From Corynebacterium atrinae (GTDB taxonomy: Bacteria; Actinomycetota; Actinomycetes; Mycobacteriales; Mycobacteriaceae), in the NCBI RefSeq assembly GCF_030408455.1, contig NZ_CP046977.1, forward strand, positions 1,240,001 to 1,304,000: DNA of 64,000 nt. The letters run 5' to 3'. Every line of letters begins with the position of its first letter. The stretch's first letter is position 1. Position numbers and translations under genes: made by a program. Of this stretch, positions 36,060 through 43,306 are shown one piece after another. The notes beneath the pieces are model-generated. The model was not told the origin of the DNA. It saw only the letters and a program-made list of their open reading frames with translations, and made no database searches.

Positions 36060-36874
36060 TGCGTGTCCTCGACGTTTACGAGGTCTTGGACCAAATCCGG
36101 GCAGACTTCATCGAGAGCATCCAGCCAGGCGACGCGAAAGCTTCCCGGCGACATCGCCTTGCGAGCCGCGATCTGGGCGGCGGCACCAACATGCGCGTGG
36201 GCAGCAATCACCGCAGAATGCGGGTCGGCACCAGGGATAGCAAGGTATGCGGCGGTGAGCGCGCCCAAGGAGCACCCGGTGCCCGCGATCCGCTGGAGGA
36301 GGCCGCTTCCGCTAGTGACCCAACTCGACTTTGAAGGGGACACGATGAGGTCGACCGGACCAGAGATCGCGACCACTCCGCTAATGCGTTCAGCGAGTTG
36401 ATGGGCAGCGTTCAAGGCCCCAGGGACGTCATGCAGCGAGGCTGTGCCCTTCCCGGAGACCTTCTCACCGGCCAGCGCCCGGATTTCCGAGGCATTCCCG
36501 CGGATAGCTGTCGGACGACTGTCTAGGACTGACAGCAGGAAGTCGGTGCGATAGGTTGAGGCACCAATTCCGACCGGGTCCAGGACCCATGGCTTGCCAC
36601 GTTCATTCGCTACCGCAATCGCGTCGAGCATCGCTCCAGAGCTCTCCCGGGAGGGGGTACCAGAGTTGATGAGGACCGCATCCGCCTTCGCCGCAATCTC
36701 CCCCGCCTCGAGTGGCGAGTCCGCCATGACTGGACATGCCCCTGCGGCCAGCAGGACGTTCGCAGTGATCTCCTGAGCCACAGTATTGGTCAGGCACTGC
36801 ACGAGCGGAGCGTGCTCGCGCAATGACGCAACAAGGGCCGAAAAACTAGAGGTAGAGAGGCCAGCGGGGGCCAT
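36056..36874 (-). CDS. thiM: Hydroxyethylthiazole kinase
   Basis: 272 residues of the ThiM ribokinase-like fold, with VQCLTNTVAQEITANVLLA, VLDPVGIGAS and the anion-hole motif GTGCSLGAL. It phosphorylates 4-methyl-5-hydroxyethylthiazole for thiamine salvage. The ATG at 36874 sits 6 nt from the AGGGA that closes the TPP riboswitch. Upstream in-frame codons lie inside the riboswitch and were rejected. Confidence 0.93.
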   Translation of the reverse strand: MAPAGLSTSSFSALVASLREHAPLVQCLTNTVAQEITANVLLAAGACPVMADSPLEAGEIAAKADAVLINSGTPSRESSGAMLDAIAVANERGKPWVLDPVGIGASTYRTDFLLSVLDSRPTAIRGNASEIRALAGEKVSGKGTASLHDVPGALNAAHQLAERISGVVAISGPVDLIVSPSKSSWVTSGSGLLQRIAGTGCSLGALTAAYLAIPGADPHSAVIAAHAHVGAAAQIAARKAMSPGSFRVAWLDALDEVCPDLVQDLVNVEDTQ

Positions 36875-36879
36875 GACGA

Positions 36880-36950
36880 TCCCTTCGCAAGTGCAAGTTA
36901 GTGCAGGTTCAACGAGTCTGATTTCTGCGCGGTCGTGATGCGCACCCCAT
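36880..36950 (-). promoter_or_regulatory. TPP riboswitch
   Basis: On the minus strand the region starts with GGGGTGCGC, has CAGAAATCAGAC in place of the usual CTGAGA element, then TTGAACCTG, and ends in TTGCGAAGGGA. This is the order of the thi-box core. The terminal AAGGGA is also the ribosome-binding site of thiM, so ligand binding should block translation initiation. Confidence 0.85.
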
Positions 36951-36999
36951 GTCAACTGCAACTACGGTAGCAGAGCGAAAGGCTATTCCAATCAAAAAA

Positions 37000-37878
37000 T
37001 CAGAACGTTTCCATCCCCCGGGATCGGAAGACCTCGCGCACCTGGTTGACCGACTCTGGGGTCGGCGGCCGGACGTCCGCGAGCTCATAGTTCAAGCCCA
37101 ATTCTCGCCACTTATCTACGCCCATGTTGTGGAAGGGGAGAACTTCCACCCGCTCGACATTGGGCCAGTGAGAGACGATGTCGGCCACGCTGGCGACATT
37201 TGCAGGATCATCCGTCAAGCCTGGAACGAGAACGAAGCGCACCCATACCGGCTTCCCTAGGGCTGATAGCCGATCACCGAACTCGAGAGTTGGTTGCAAT
37301 TCCCGGCTAGTGACACGCTTATAGGTGTCCGGGTCACCGGATTTAACGTCCAGCAGAACGAGGTCGATATTGTCCAGGTCCTCGTCACTCAGGCGGGAAC
37401 CCAGGAAGCCGGAAGTGTCGATCGCGGTGTGGATACCGGCCGCGTGGACATCAGCCAACACTCGGCGAGTAAAGGCGATCTGGAAAAGAGGCTCGCCCCC
37501 GGAGATGGTCAGCCCGCCGTGGGAGGCCTGGAAGACCCGCTTATATCGGGTGATGCGCTTGACCACGTCCTCCACCTTTTCCAAGGTGCCCGTGCGCATC
37601 TCCATTGTGTCTGGGTTGTGGCAATACAGGCAGCGCAACGGGCATCCGCTGAGGAACAATGTCATGCGTGTGCCGGGCCCATCGACTGCGGTGACCATCT
37701 CCCAGGAGTGCACCAGGGCGACATCGCCAGTGTGGCGGGCCGCCATGAGTTCCGGGCGAGTCAAATCTTCCGCCAGGTCGGGGGAGTCGCCCAAGCCGCC
37801 TGCTACGCCACGGACCCGTTCGCCCACCTCCGGCTCGAGGTGGACGACTCCCGTGACCCCGTCCGAACTGTGGGCCAT
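37000..37878 (-). CDS. pflA: Pyruvate formate-lyase activating enzyme
   Basis: 292 residues. Radical-SAM cysteines C79, C83 and C86 (CPLRCLYC) bind the 4Fe-4S cluster that cleaves SAM. It installs the glycyl radical on the PFL radical domain, which here is on the small neighbouring protein. About 55 residues precede the usual start of PflA homology (VHSWEMVTAVDGPG); they appear coding but of unknown role. An internal ATG near residue 45 is an alternative start. The gene is last in the pflB-grcA-pflA operon. Confidence 0.92.
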   Translation of the reverse strand: MAHSSDGVTGVVHLEPEVGERVRGVAGGLGDSPDLAEDLTRPELMAARHTGDVALVHSWEMVTAVDGPGTRMTLFLSGCPLRCLYCHNPDTMEMRTGTLEKVEDVVKRITRYKRVFQASHGGLTISGGEPLFQIAFTRRVLADVHAAGIHTAIDTSGFLGSRLSDEDLDNIDLVLLDVKSGDPDTYKRVTSRELQPTLEFGDRLSALGKPVWVRFVLVPGLTDDPANVASVADIVSHWPNVERVEVLPFHNMGVDKWRELGLNYELADVRPPTPESVNQVREVFRSRGMETF

Positions 37879-37887
37879 CGAAACTAC

Positions 37888-38139
37888 TTAGGCTCCGTGG
37901 TGGAACGTGCGGGAGATAATGTCGCGCTGCTGTTCCTCAGTGAGCTTGACAAAGTTCACGGCGTAGCCGGACACACGAACGGTGAGGTTCGGGTACTCCT
38001 CCGGGTGAGCCATGGCGTCGTGGAGAGTCGACTCATCCAGGACATTGATGTTGGCGTGGTAGAGACCGGACTCCATGTTGCGCTCGGAGCGGTTGGCCTT
38101 CATGTCGTTGAGGCGTTCTTCGTAGGTCTTGGTGGACAT
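37888..38139 (-). CDS. grcA: Stand-alone glycyl-radical domain protein
   Basis: 83 residues: a polar N-terminal linker, then a domain matching the last ~55 residues of PflB. The radical-bearing Gly58 lies in RVSGYAVNF, and the C-terminus is typical ([13 protein letters not shown]). It has its own ribosome-binding site (AAGGAG overlapping the pflB stop) and ATG, 11 bp after pflB. It should supply the radical in trans, like YfiD/GrcA. The preceding PflB appears to lack this domain, so here the small protein looks essential and not a repair spare part. Confidence 0.9.
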   Translation of the reverse strand: MSTKTYEERLNDMKANRSERNMESGLYHANINVLDESTLHDAMAHPEEYPNLTVRVSGYAVNFVKLTEEQQRDIISRTFHHGA

Positions 38140-38150
38140 CGGGGATCTCC

Positions 38151-40244
38151 TTAGTTTTCGTCCATGATGAAGCCGGCATCGAGGACACCGACGAGGTTGG
38201 AAATCTGCTCGTCCTTGGTGCGGCCGAGTCCGGACGGGGTGATGGTATTGGTGAGGGAAATGCCGTCGAGGGCGTCATGGTAGTCCAACTTGCCCACGGA
38301 CAGCATGGAGGCAACCATGCCGTGGTTATCGGCTCCGTTTTCCGGGTTGGCGCCCGGGGCGAACGGGGTGCCCGCGCGGTGACCGGAGGGGAAGTTGCCG
38401 GTGGCCTTGCCGTAGACGACGTTCGAGGTGATCGTCAGAACCGACTGGGTCGGGATGGCATCCCGGTACATCGGAATTTCCTTGATCTTGGCCATGACGG
38501 TGTGGACGATCGTGGCGGCGATGTCATCAGCGCGGTCGTCGTCGTTGCCGTAAACGGGGAAGTCGCCCTCAGTGATGAAGTCGACGATGAGGCCGGTTTC
38601 ATCGCGGATTGGGGTGACCTTGGCGTACTTGATCGCGGAGAGCGAGTCGGCGACGATGGACAACCCCGCGATGCCGCAGCCCATGGAACGAACGATGTCC
38701 GAATCATGGAGGGCCATTTCGATGGCCTCGTAGGCATACTTGTCATGGCTCCAGTGGATGATGTTGAGCGCCTCAACGTAGGTCCCGATGACCCAGTTGA
38801 GCATCTCCTCGTACTTCTGCCACACCTCGTCAAAGTCGAGCGGACCATCACCTTCGATGGGGCGAAATTCGCCCTCGGCGGTGATCTGCTTGCCGGTGAC
38901 CTCATCACGGCCACCATTGATGGCATAAAGGAGAGACTTTGCGGCGTTGACGCGTGCGCCGAAGAACTGCATCTGCTTACCGACGGCCATCGGCGACACG
39001 CAGCAGGCAATCGCCGAGTCATCGCCCCACCGGTCACGGATCTGCTTATCTGATTCGTACTGGATGGAGGAGGTCTCGATGGAAATGGCAGCGCAGAATT
39101 CCTTGTAGCCGGCGGGCAGCTGCGGGTCCCAGAACACCGTGATGTTCGGCTCCGGGGCGGGACCGAGGTTGCGCAGAGTCTGGAGCAAGCGGAAGGATGT
39201 CTTGGTCACCTGAGGGCGACCATCGGCCATGAAACCCGCATCTGACCAGGTGGCCCAATAAGGATCGCCGGAGAAGATCTGGTCGTAGTCGATGGTGCGC
39301 AGGAATCGGACAATACGCAGCTTAAGCACCAGCGAGTCGATGATCTCCTGGGCGTCTTCCTCGGTGATAGTGCCGTTGGCGAGGTCACGCTCAAAGTAGA
39401 TGTCGAAGAAGGACGACAGGCGGCCGATAGACATGGCCGCGCCGTCCTGGGACTTCACCGCACCGAGGTAGCCGAAGTACGTCCACTGCACCGCTTCCTG
39501 GGCGGTGGTGGCGGGGCCGGAGATATCAAAGCCATAGGAAGCGGCCATAGCCTTGAGCTTTTTCAGGGCTTTGATCTGCTCCGAGTGCTCCTCGCGGAAG
39601 CGGGCCCAGTGTTCGGAGAAGCCCTGAGGTCCGACGGCGTGCTTGGAGGCTTCCTTCTCGGCGATGAGCTTGTCCACTCCGTAGAGGGCCACGCGGCGGT
39701 AGTCGCCGATAATTCGTCCGCGGCCATAGGCATCAGGCAGGCCGGTGATGATGTGGGAGGAACGGGCGGCGCGAATGCGAGGGGTATAGATGTCAAAAAC
39801 CGCGTCATTGTGGGTCTTGCGGTAGCGGGTGAAGATCTTCTTGATGTCTTCGTTCGGCTCCAGGTTGGCCTCACGAATAGCGGTTTCGACCATGCGCCAA
39901 CCACCGTAGGGCATCATGGCGCGCTTGAGCGGGGTATCGGTTTGCAGGCCGACGATAATGTTGTCGTCTTCGCTAATGAAGCCGGGCTCGAAGGCATCGA
40001 TGTCGGCGGGAGTGGTGGTGTCAACGTCGTACACGCGGCGTTGGCGTTCGACAGACAGGTAGTTGTCTTCCAGGTGCTTCCAGGTGCGGAGGGTCTTCTC
40101 CGTGGGGCCGGCCAAGAACTTGGCATCTCCCGAGTAGGGAGTGAAGTTGCGGGAGATGAAGTCGCGAACGTCGATGGCTTCTTGCCATGGGCCCTCGTGG
40201 AAACCCTCCCAGGCCTGGGTTTCAGGCGCGGTAACGGTGGTCAC
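38151..40244 (-). CDS. pflB: Pyruvate formate-lyase large part without the C-terminal radical domain
   Basis: 697 residues (E. coli PflB is 760). The barrel and the two active-site cysteines are present ([18 protein letters not shown], near 413-414). The protein ends at [11 protein letters not shown], just where the linker to the glycyl-radical domain begins. The reaction is pyruvate plus CoA to acetyl-CoA plus formate, under anaerobic conditions. It must be completed by the 83-residue protein encoded directly downstream. A GlxR-like site lies 58 bp upstream of the ATG. Confidence 0.93.
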   Translation of the reverse strand: MTTVTAPETQAWEGFHEGPWQEAIDVRDFISRNFTPYSGDAKFLAGPTEKTLRTWKHLEDNYLSVERQRRVYDVDTTTPADIDAFEPGFISEDDNIIVGLQTDTPLKRAMMPYGGWRMVETAIREANLEPNEDIKKIFTRYRKTHNDAVFDIYTPRIRAARSSHIITGLPDAYGRGRIIGDYRRVALYGVDKLIAEKEASKHAVGPQGFSEHWARFREEHSEQIKALKKLKAMAASYGFDISGPATTAQEAVQWTYFGYLGAVKSQDGAAMSIGRLSSFFDIYFERDLANGTITEEDAQEIIDSLVLKLRIVRFLRTIDYDQIFSGDPYWATWSDAGFMADGRPQVTKTSFRLLQTLRNLGPAPEPNITVFWDPQLPAGYKEFCAAISIETSSIQYESDKQIRDRWGDDSAIACCVSPMAVGKQMQFFGARVNAAKSLLYAINGGRDEVTGKQITAEGEFRPIEGDGPLDFDEVWQKYEEMLNWVIGTYVEALNIIHWSHDKYAYEAIEMALHDSDIVRSMGCGIAGLSIVADSLSAIKYAKVTPIRDETGLIVDFITEGDFPVYGNDDDRADDIAATIVHTVMAKIKEIPMYRDAIPTQSVLTITSNVVYGKATGNFPSGHRAGTPFAPGANPENGADNHGMVASMLSVGKLDYHDALDGISLTNTITPSGLGRTKDEQISNLVGVLDAGFIMDEN

Positions 40245-40301
40245 AGGTGGTACCTCTCAGAGTGTTCTTTTATGTATTGAACATTAAACCGTTCTACGTA
40301 A

Positions 40302-40317
40302 TGATATGTACGTCACA
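40302..40317 (-). promoter_or_regulatory. Candidate GlxR (CRP-type) binding site before pflB
   Basis: TGATATGTACGTCACA fits the corynebacterial GlxR consensus TGTGANNTANNTCACA in all but two informative positions and lies 58 bp upstream of the pflB start. GlxR is the cAMP-responsive global regulator, so the site suggests control by carbon state. Confidence 0.45.
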
Positions 40318-40392
40318 GTTTCTGTCCACTAGTATACGTGGTCTGACCACAATTACCCAAGGACGCGACCGGGCGACGTCGAAAAGCACAAC

Positions 40393-40433
40393 AACCGGCG
40401 GCCCACATCCGATGAGGATGAGGACCGCCGGTT
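40393..40433 (-). terminator. Terminator of ndh
   Basis: A perfect 9-bp stem AACCGGCGG (40393-40401) / CCGCCGGTT (40425-40433). On the minus strand it is followed by TTGTGCTTTTC, 18 bp beyond the ndh stop. Confidence 0.78.
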
Positions 40434-40450
40434 GGGCCAGAAAAGCTGAG

Positions 40451-41863
40451 CTACTTCTTACCGGTGAACTTCGCGGTGTCGCGCAGCTCGATCGGGGTGT
40501 CACCTTCAATCTCGGAGGTGAACTGCTGCAGCTTCATCAGCGCGGTGCGGGAGTGGAGCTGCTGGCGAGTGGTAGCCAGGTTGTAGCGAGTACGCGAGAC
40601 GCTGTTGACGCCCCAGTTGATCATCGAGACGAGACGGTTGCGGAAACCAACAAGGAAGACCACGTGCACGCCGAGCCACAGCATCCAACCGGCCAGGCCA
40701 GTGACCTCAACCTTGCCCATCTTCACCACGGCATTAAAGCGGGACACGATAGCCATGGATCCCTTGTCGAAGTACTCGAATTCCTCGCGCTGATCCGGGG
40801 TCGACTTGCCCGATGCCTCATTGACCAGGTTCTCGGCCACGTATTGGCCGGCCTGGATAGCAACCTGGGCAACGCCCGGAAGGCCCTTGTAGTTCATCAT
40901 GTCGCCCACAACGAAGACGTTGCCGTACTCACCGACAGAGAGGTCTGGGTTGACCATGACGCGGCCCGCGCGGTCGGTCTCCACCCCGGCCTGGTTGGCA
41001 ATGAGCTTGCCCAGCGGGGATGCGGCGACACCGGCCGACCAAATCTTGGTGAAGGCGTCGATGGTGTGCTCGGTGCCGTCGTTGGCATTCTTATAAGTGA
41101 CAGTCTTCTCATCGACATTGGTCACCAGCGCGTTGAGGCGCACATCGACACCAAGGCGCTCCAGTTCGCGCTGCGCATTGCGGCCGAGGCGCTTGCCAAA
41201 CGGGGGCAGGACCTGCGGAGCGCCATCGAGCAGGATGATCTTCGCTGCGGAGGTGGAGAAGTTGGAGTACTCCGACACGAGGGTGCGGTGGGACAGCTCG
41301 GCCAGCTGGCCAGCGAGCTCCACGCCGGTCGGGCCAGCGCCGACGATAACAAAGGTCAACTGACGCTCGCGCTGGGCGGCATCCTTCGCGAGCTCGGCCC
41401 GCTCGAAAGCACCGATAACGCGGGCGCGGATCTCCAAGGCATCGTCAATAGTCTTCATGCCCGGCGCGAACTCCGCGAAGTGATCATTGCCGAAGTAGGA
41501 CTGGGAGGCGCCCGCCGCCACGATGAGGGAGTCGTACTCGAAGACGCGATCATAAGCACCGAGCGAGGTGGTGACCAGGCGGTTCTCCAGGTCAACGTCG
41601 GTGACCTCGGCCTTAACCACGCTGACGTTCTCCTGGTTGCGGAGCACCTGGCGGGTGGACGGCGCGATCTCGCCGGAAGACAAAATGCCGGTGGCTACCT
41701 GGTAGAGCAGCGGCTGGAAAAGGTGATGATTCGTGCGGTCAATGAGGGTGACATCGACGTCAGCCTTCTCAAATTCCTTAGCGGCAAACAGGCCTCCGAA
41801 CCCGGAACCGACGATGACCACATGGTGGCGTCCACTTTCAGGACGAAAAGGCGTGTTAGACAT
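40451..41863 (-). CDS. ndh: Type II NADH dehydrogenase (non-proton-pumping)
   Basis: 470 residues. The N-terminal FAD-binding GSGFGGLFAAKEFEKA (near 18-33) and a second dinucleotide fold with VIVGAGPTGVELAGQLAEL (near 172) bind FAD and NADH. Two C-terminal hydrophobic/amphipathic segments should attach it to the inner face of the membrane. It passes electrons from NADH to menaquinone. It is monocistronic, divergent from the ufaA-like gene. Confidence 0.95.
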   Translation of the reverse strand: MSNTPFRPESGRHHVVIVGSGFGGLFAAKEFEKADVDVTLIDRTNHHLFQPLLYQVATGILSSGEIAPSTRQVLRNQENVSVVKAEVTDVDLENRLVTTSLGAYDRVFEYDSLIVAAGASQSYFGNDHFAEFAPGMKTIDDALEIRARVIGAFERAELAKDAAQRERQLTFVIVGAGPTGVELAGQLAELSHRTLVSEYSNFSTSAAKIILLDGAPQVLPPFGKRLGRNAQRELERLGVDVRLNALVTNVDEKTVTYKNANDGTEHTIDAFTKIWSAGVAASPLGKLIANQAGVETDRAGRVMVNPDLSVGEYGNVFVVGDMMNYKGLPGVAQVAIQAGQYVAENLVNEASGKSTPDQREEFEYFDKGSMAIVSRFNAVVKMGKVEVTGLAGWMLWLGVHVVFLVGFRNRLVSMINWGVNSVSRTRYNLATTRQQLHSRTALMKLQQFTSEIEGDTPIELRDTAKFTGKK

Positions 41864-42025
41864 GAGATTGTTTCCTCAACTGTTCTACGGGCGGAAAAGA
41901 TCACCCCTACTTTAGACCCTCATATGACTATTCACAGTTCGGGTCACAACAACCGGGGTTTTCGCACGTCGCCGCCCGCCGCGCCTGCCGGGAATCGCCT
42001 CGTCACATAGATAGGATGACCGCTT

Positions 42026-43306
42026 GTGAGGCCCTCCCATCTTGACACTATCGACGCGAAAGCATGGCCCGGAATCGCCCAGGTGCCTTCCGGCTTGCTT
42101 ATCGACGTCCGCGCGCGCCTCGCCGAGGCTTCCTTCGCCCGCGCCTGCACTAATGCCGGTCTCTCCCTCGATCCCGAGGGATCCGCCGATCTCATCGTGG
42201 AACGCGAGGAACTGTTCGCTCGCCTCGCGGTCTCGGGTTGGCTGGGCCTGGCTGAAGGGTATTTGGCAGGGGAGTGGCGCACCGATTCGCTCACCGATGT
42301 CCTCGCGGCCTTTTTGCGCACCGGCTATCGCCCCCGCGGGATGTCGCGGTTGCCTGTGGGGGTCGGCACCGGGGGAGAGATCCCCGCGGAGCTGGTGCGT
42401 TTAAGTTCCGGCGATGGGATGAGTGACTTCAGTGGCGTGTTCGCCTCGGGGGTGCCGACCACGGTTCGTACATCCGTCCCCTCCCATGCGTCAGATGGCC
42501 CGGACACCCATTTCATCGACCTCACTACGTTCACTCCTCCCCTCGGCGCCGAACGGGGAGACCTCGGCGATGCGCAGCGCCGGAGCGCAGACATGCTTCT
42601 CGACGCCGCCCTCGTCACCCCCGGCACCCACCTCATGGAGTTTCCCAGCTCGGGTGGGGCAGTGGCGATGGGTGCGGCGCGGCGTCGGGCGACCGTCGAT
42701 ACGCTCACTGCTGACGCGGCGCAGGCCGCGGCAGTCCGGGAGAGCCTGACTTTTGCGGGTGTGGACGACAACGTGCACACCAGCGTCATTTCCCAATCGC
42801 TGCCGGGACCACGGGATTGGCTGGGGCGCTACGATTCCATCATTAGTGTAGACAAGTTGGCGGTGGTGGAACCGCGCGAGCGGGTTGAGCTGCTGCGCTC
42901 CTTTGACCGAATTCTCGATCACGGCGGTCGCATCGCCCTCCAGACCCCCGTGGCCACCGAGGCGACGACCCCCGCCGCCCGCGCGGCCCTCGGATTCCTG
43001 CGCGCCTACGTCTGGCCTGGGCTGGATTACCCCACGGTGGTCGACGTCCATTCTCTCGTCGACCGGGAGACCGGGCTGCGCGTCATCGGCCAGACCCACC
43101 TCGCCGAGCACGCCCAACAGACGTTGGCCATGCAGCGTTCCCTCTTTGAGGGGCACTCGCGCGAGGCAGCCGCCGAGGGCTTCGACTCGGTCTACCGCCG
43201 CCTGTGGAGGTACCAATTCGCCCTCCGGGAGGCGATGTTCCGCCTGGGCATGCTCGACGTCGTGCAATTCACCCTGACGCATCGCCACCGGAGGGGTCGC
43301 CGCTAG
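42026..43306 (+). CDS. UfaA-like cyclopropane-fatty-acid-synthase family protein
   Basis: 426 residues with the layout of CFA synthase-family methyltransferases: an N-terminal region (GWLGLAEGYLAGEWRTDSLTDVL) and a C-terminal Rossmann-like part. It lies beside ndh, as ufaA does in C. glutamicum. The SAM motif I, normally LEIGCGWG, reads MEFPSSGGAVAMG, and the preceding YS-type segment is also changed. SAM binding and thus enzymatic activity are uncertain. It starts at a GTG; no strong ribosome-binding site is seen. Confidence 0.72.
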   Translation: MRPSHLDTIDAKAWPGIAQVPSGLLIDVRARLAEASFARACTNAGLSLDPEGSADLIVEREELFARLAVSGWLGLAEGYLAGEWRTDSLTDVLAAFLRTGYRPRGMSRLPVGVGTGGEIPAELVRLSSGDGMSDFSGVFASGVPTTVRTSVPSHASDGPDTHFIDLTTFTPPLGAERGDLGDAQRRSADMLLDAALVTPGTHLMEFPSSGGAVAMGAARRRATVDTLTADAAQAAAVRESLTFAGVDDNVHTSVISQSLPGPRDWLGRYDSIISVDKLAVVEPRERVELLRSFDRILDHGGRIALQTPVATEATTPAARAALGFLRAYVWPGLDYPTVVDVHSLVDRETGLRVIGQTHLAEHAQQTLAMQRSLFEGHSREAAAEGFDSVYRRLWRYQFALREAMFRLGMLDVVQFTLTHRHRRGRR

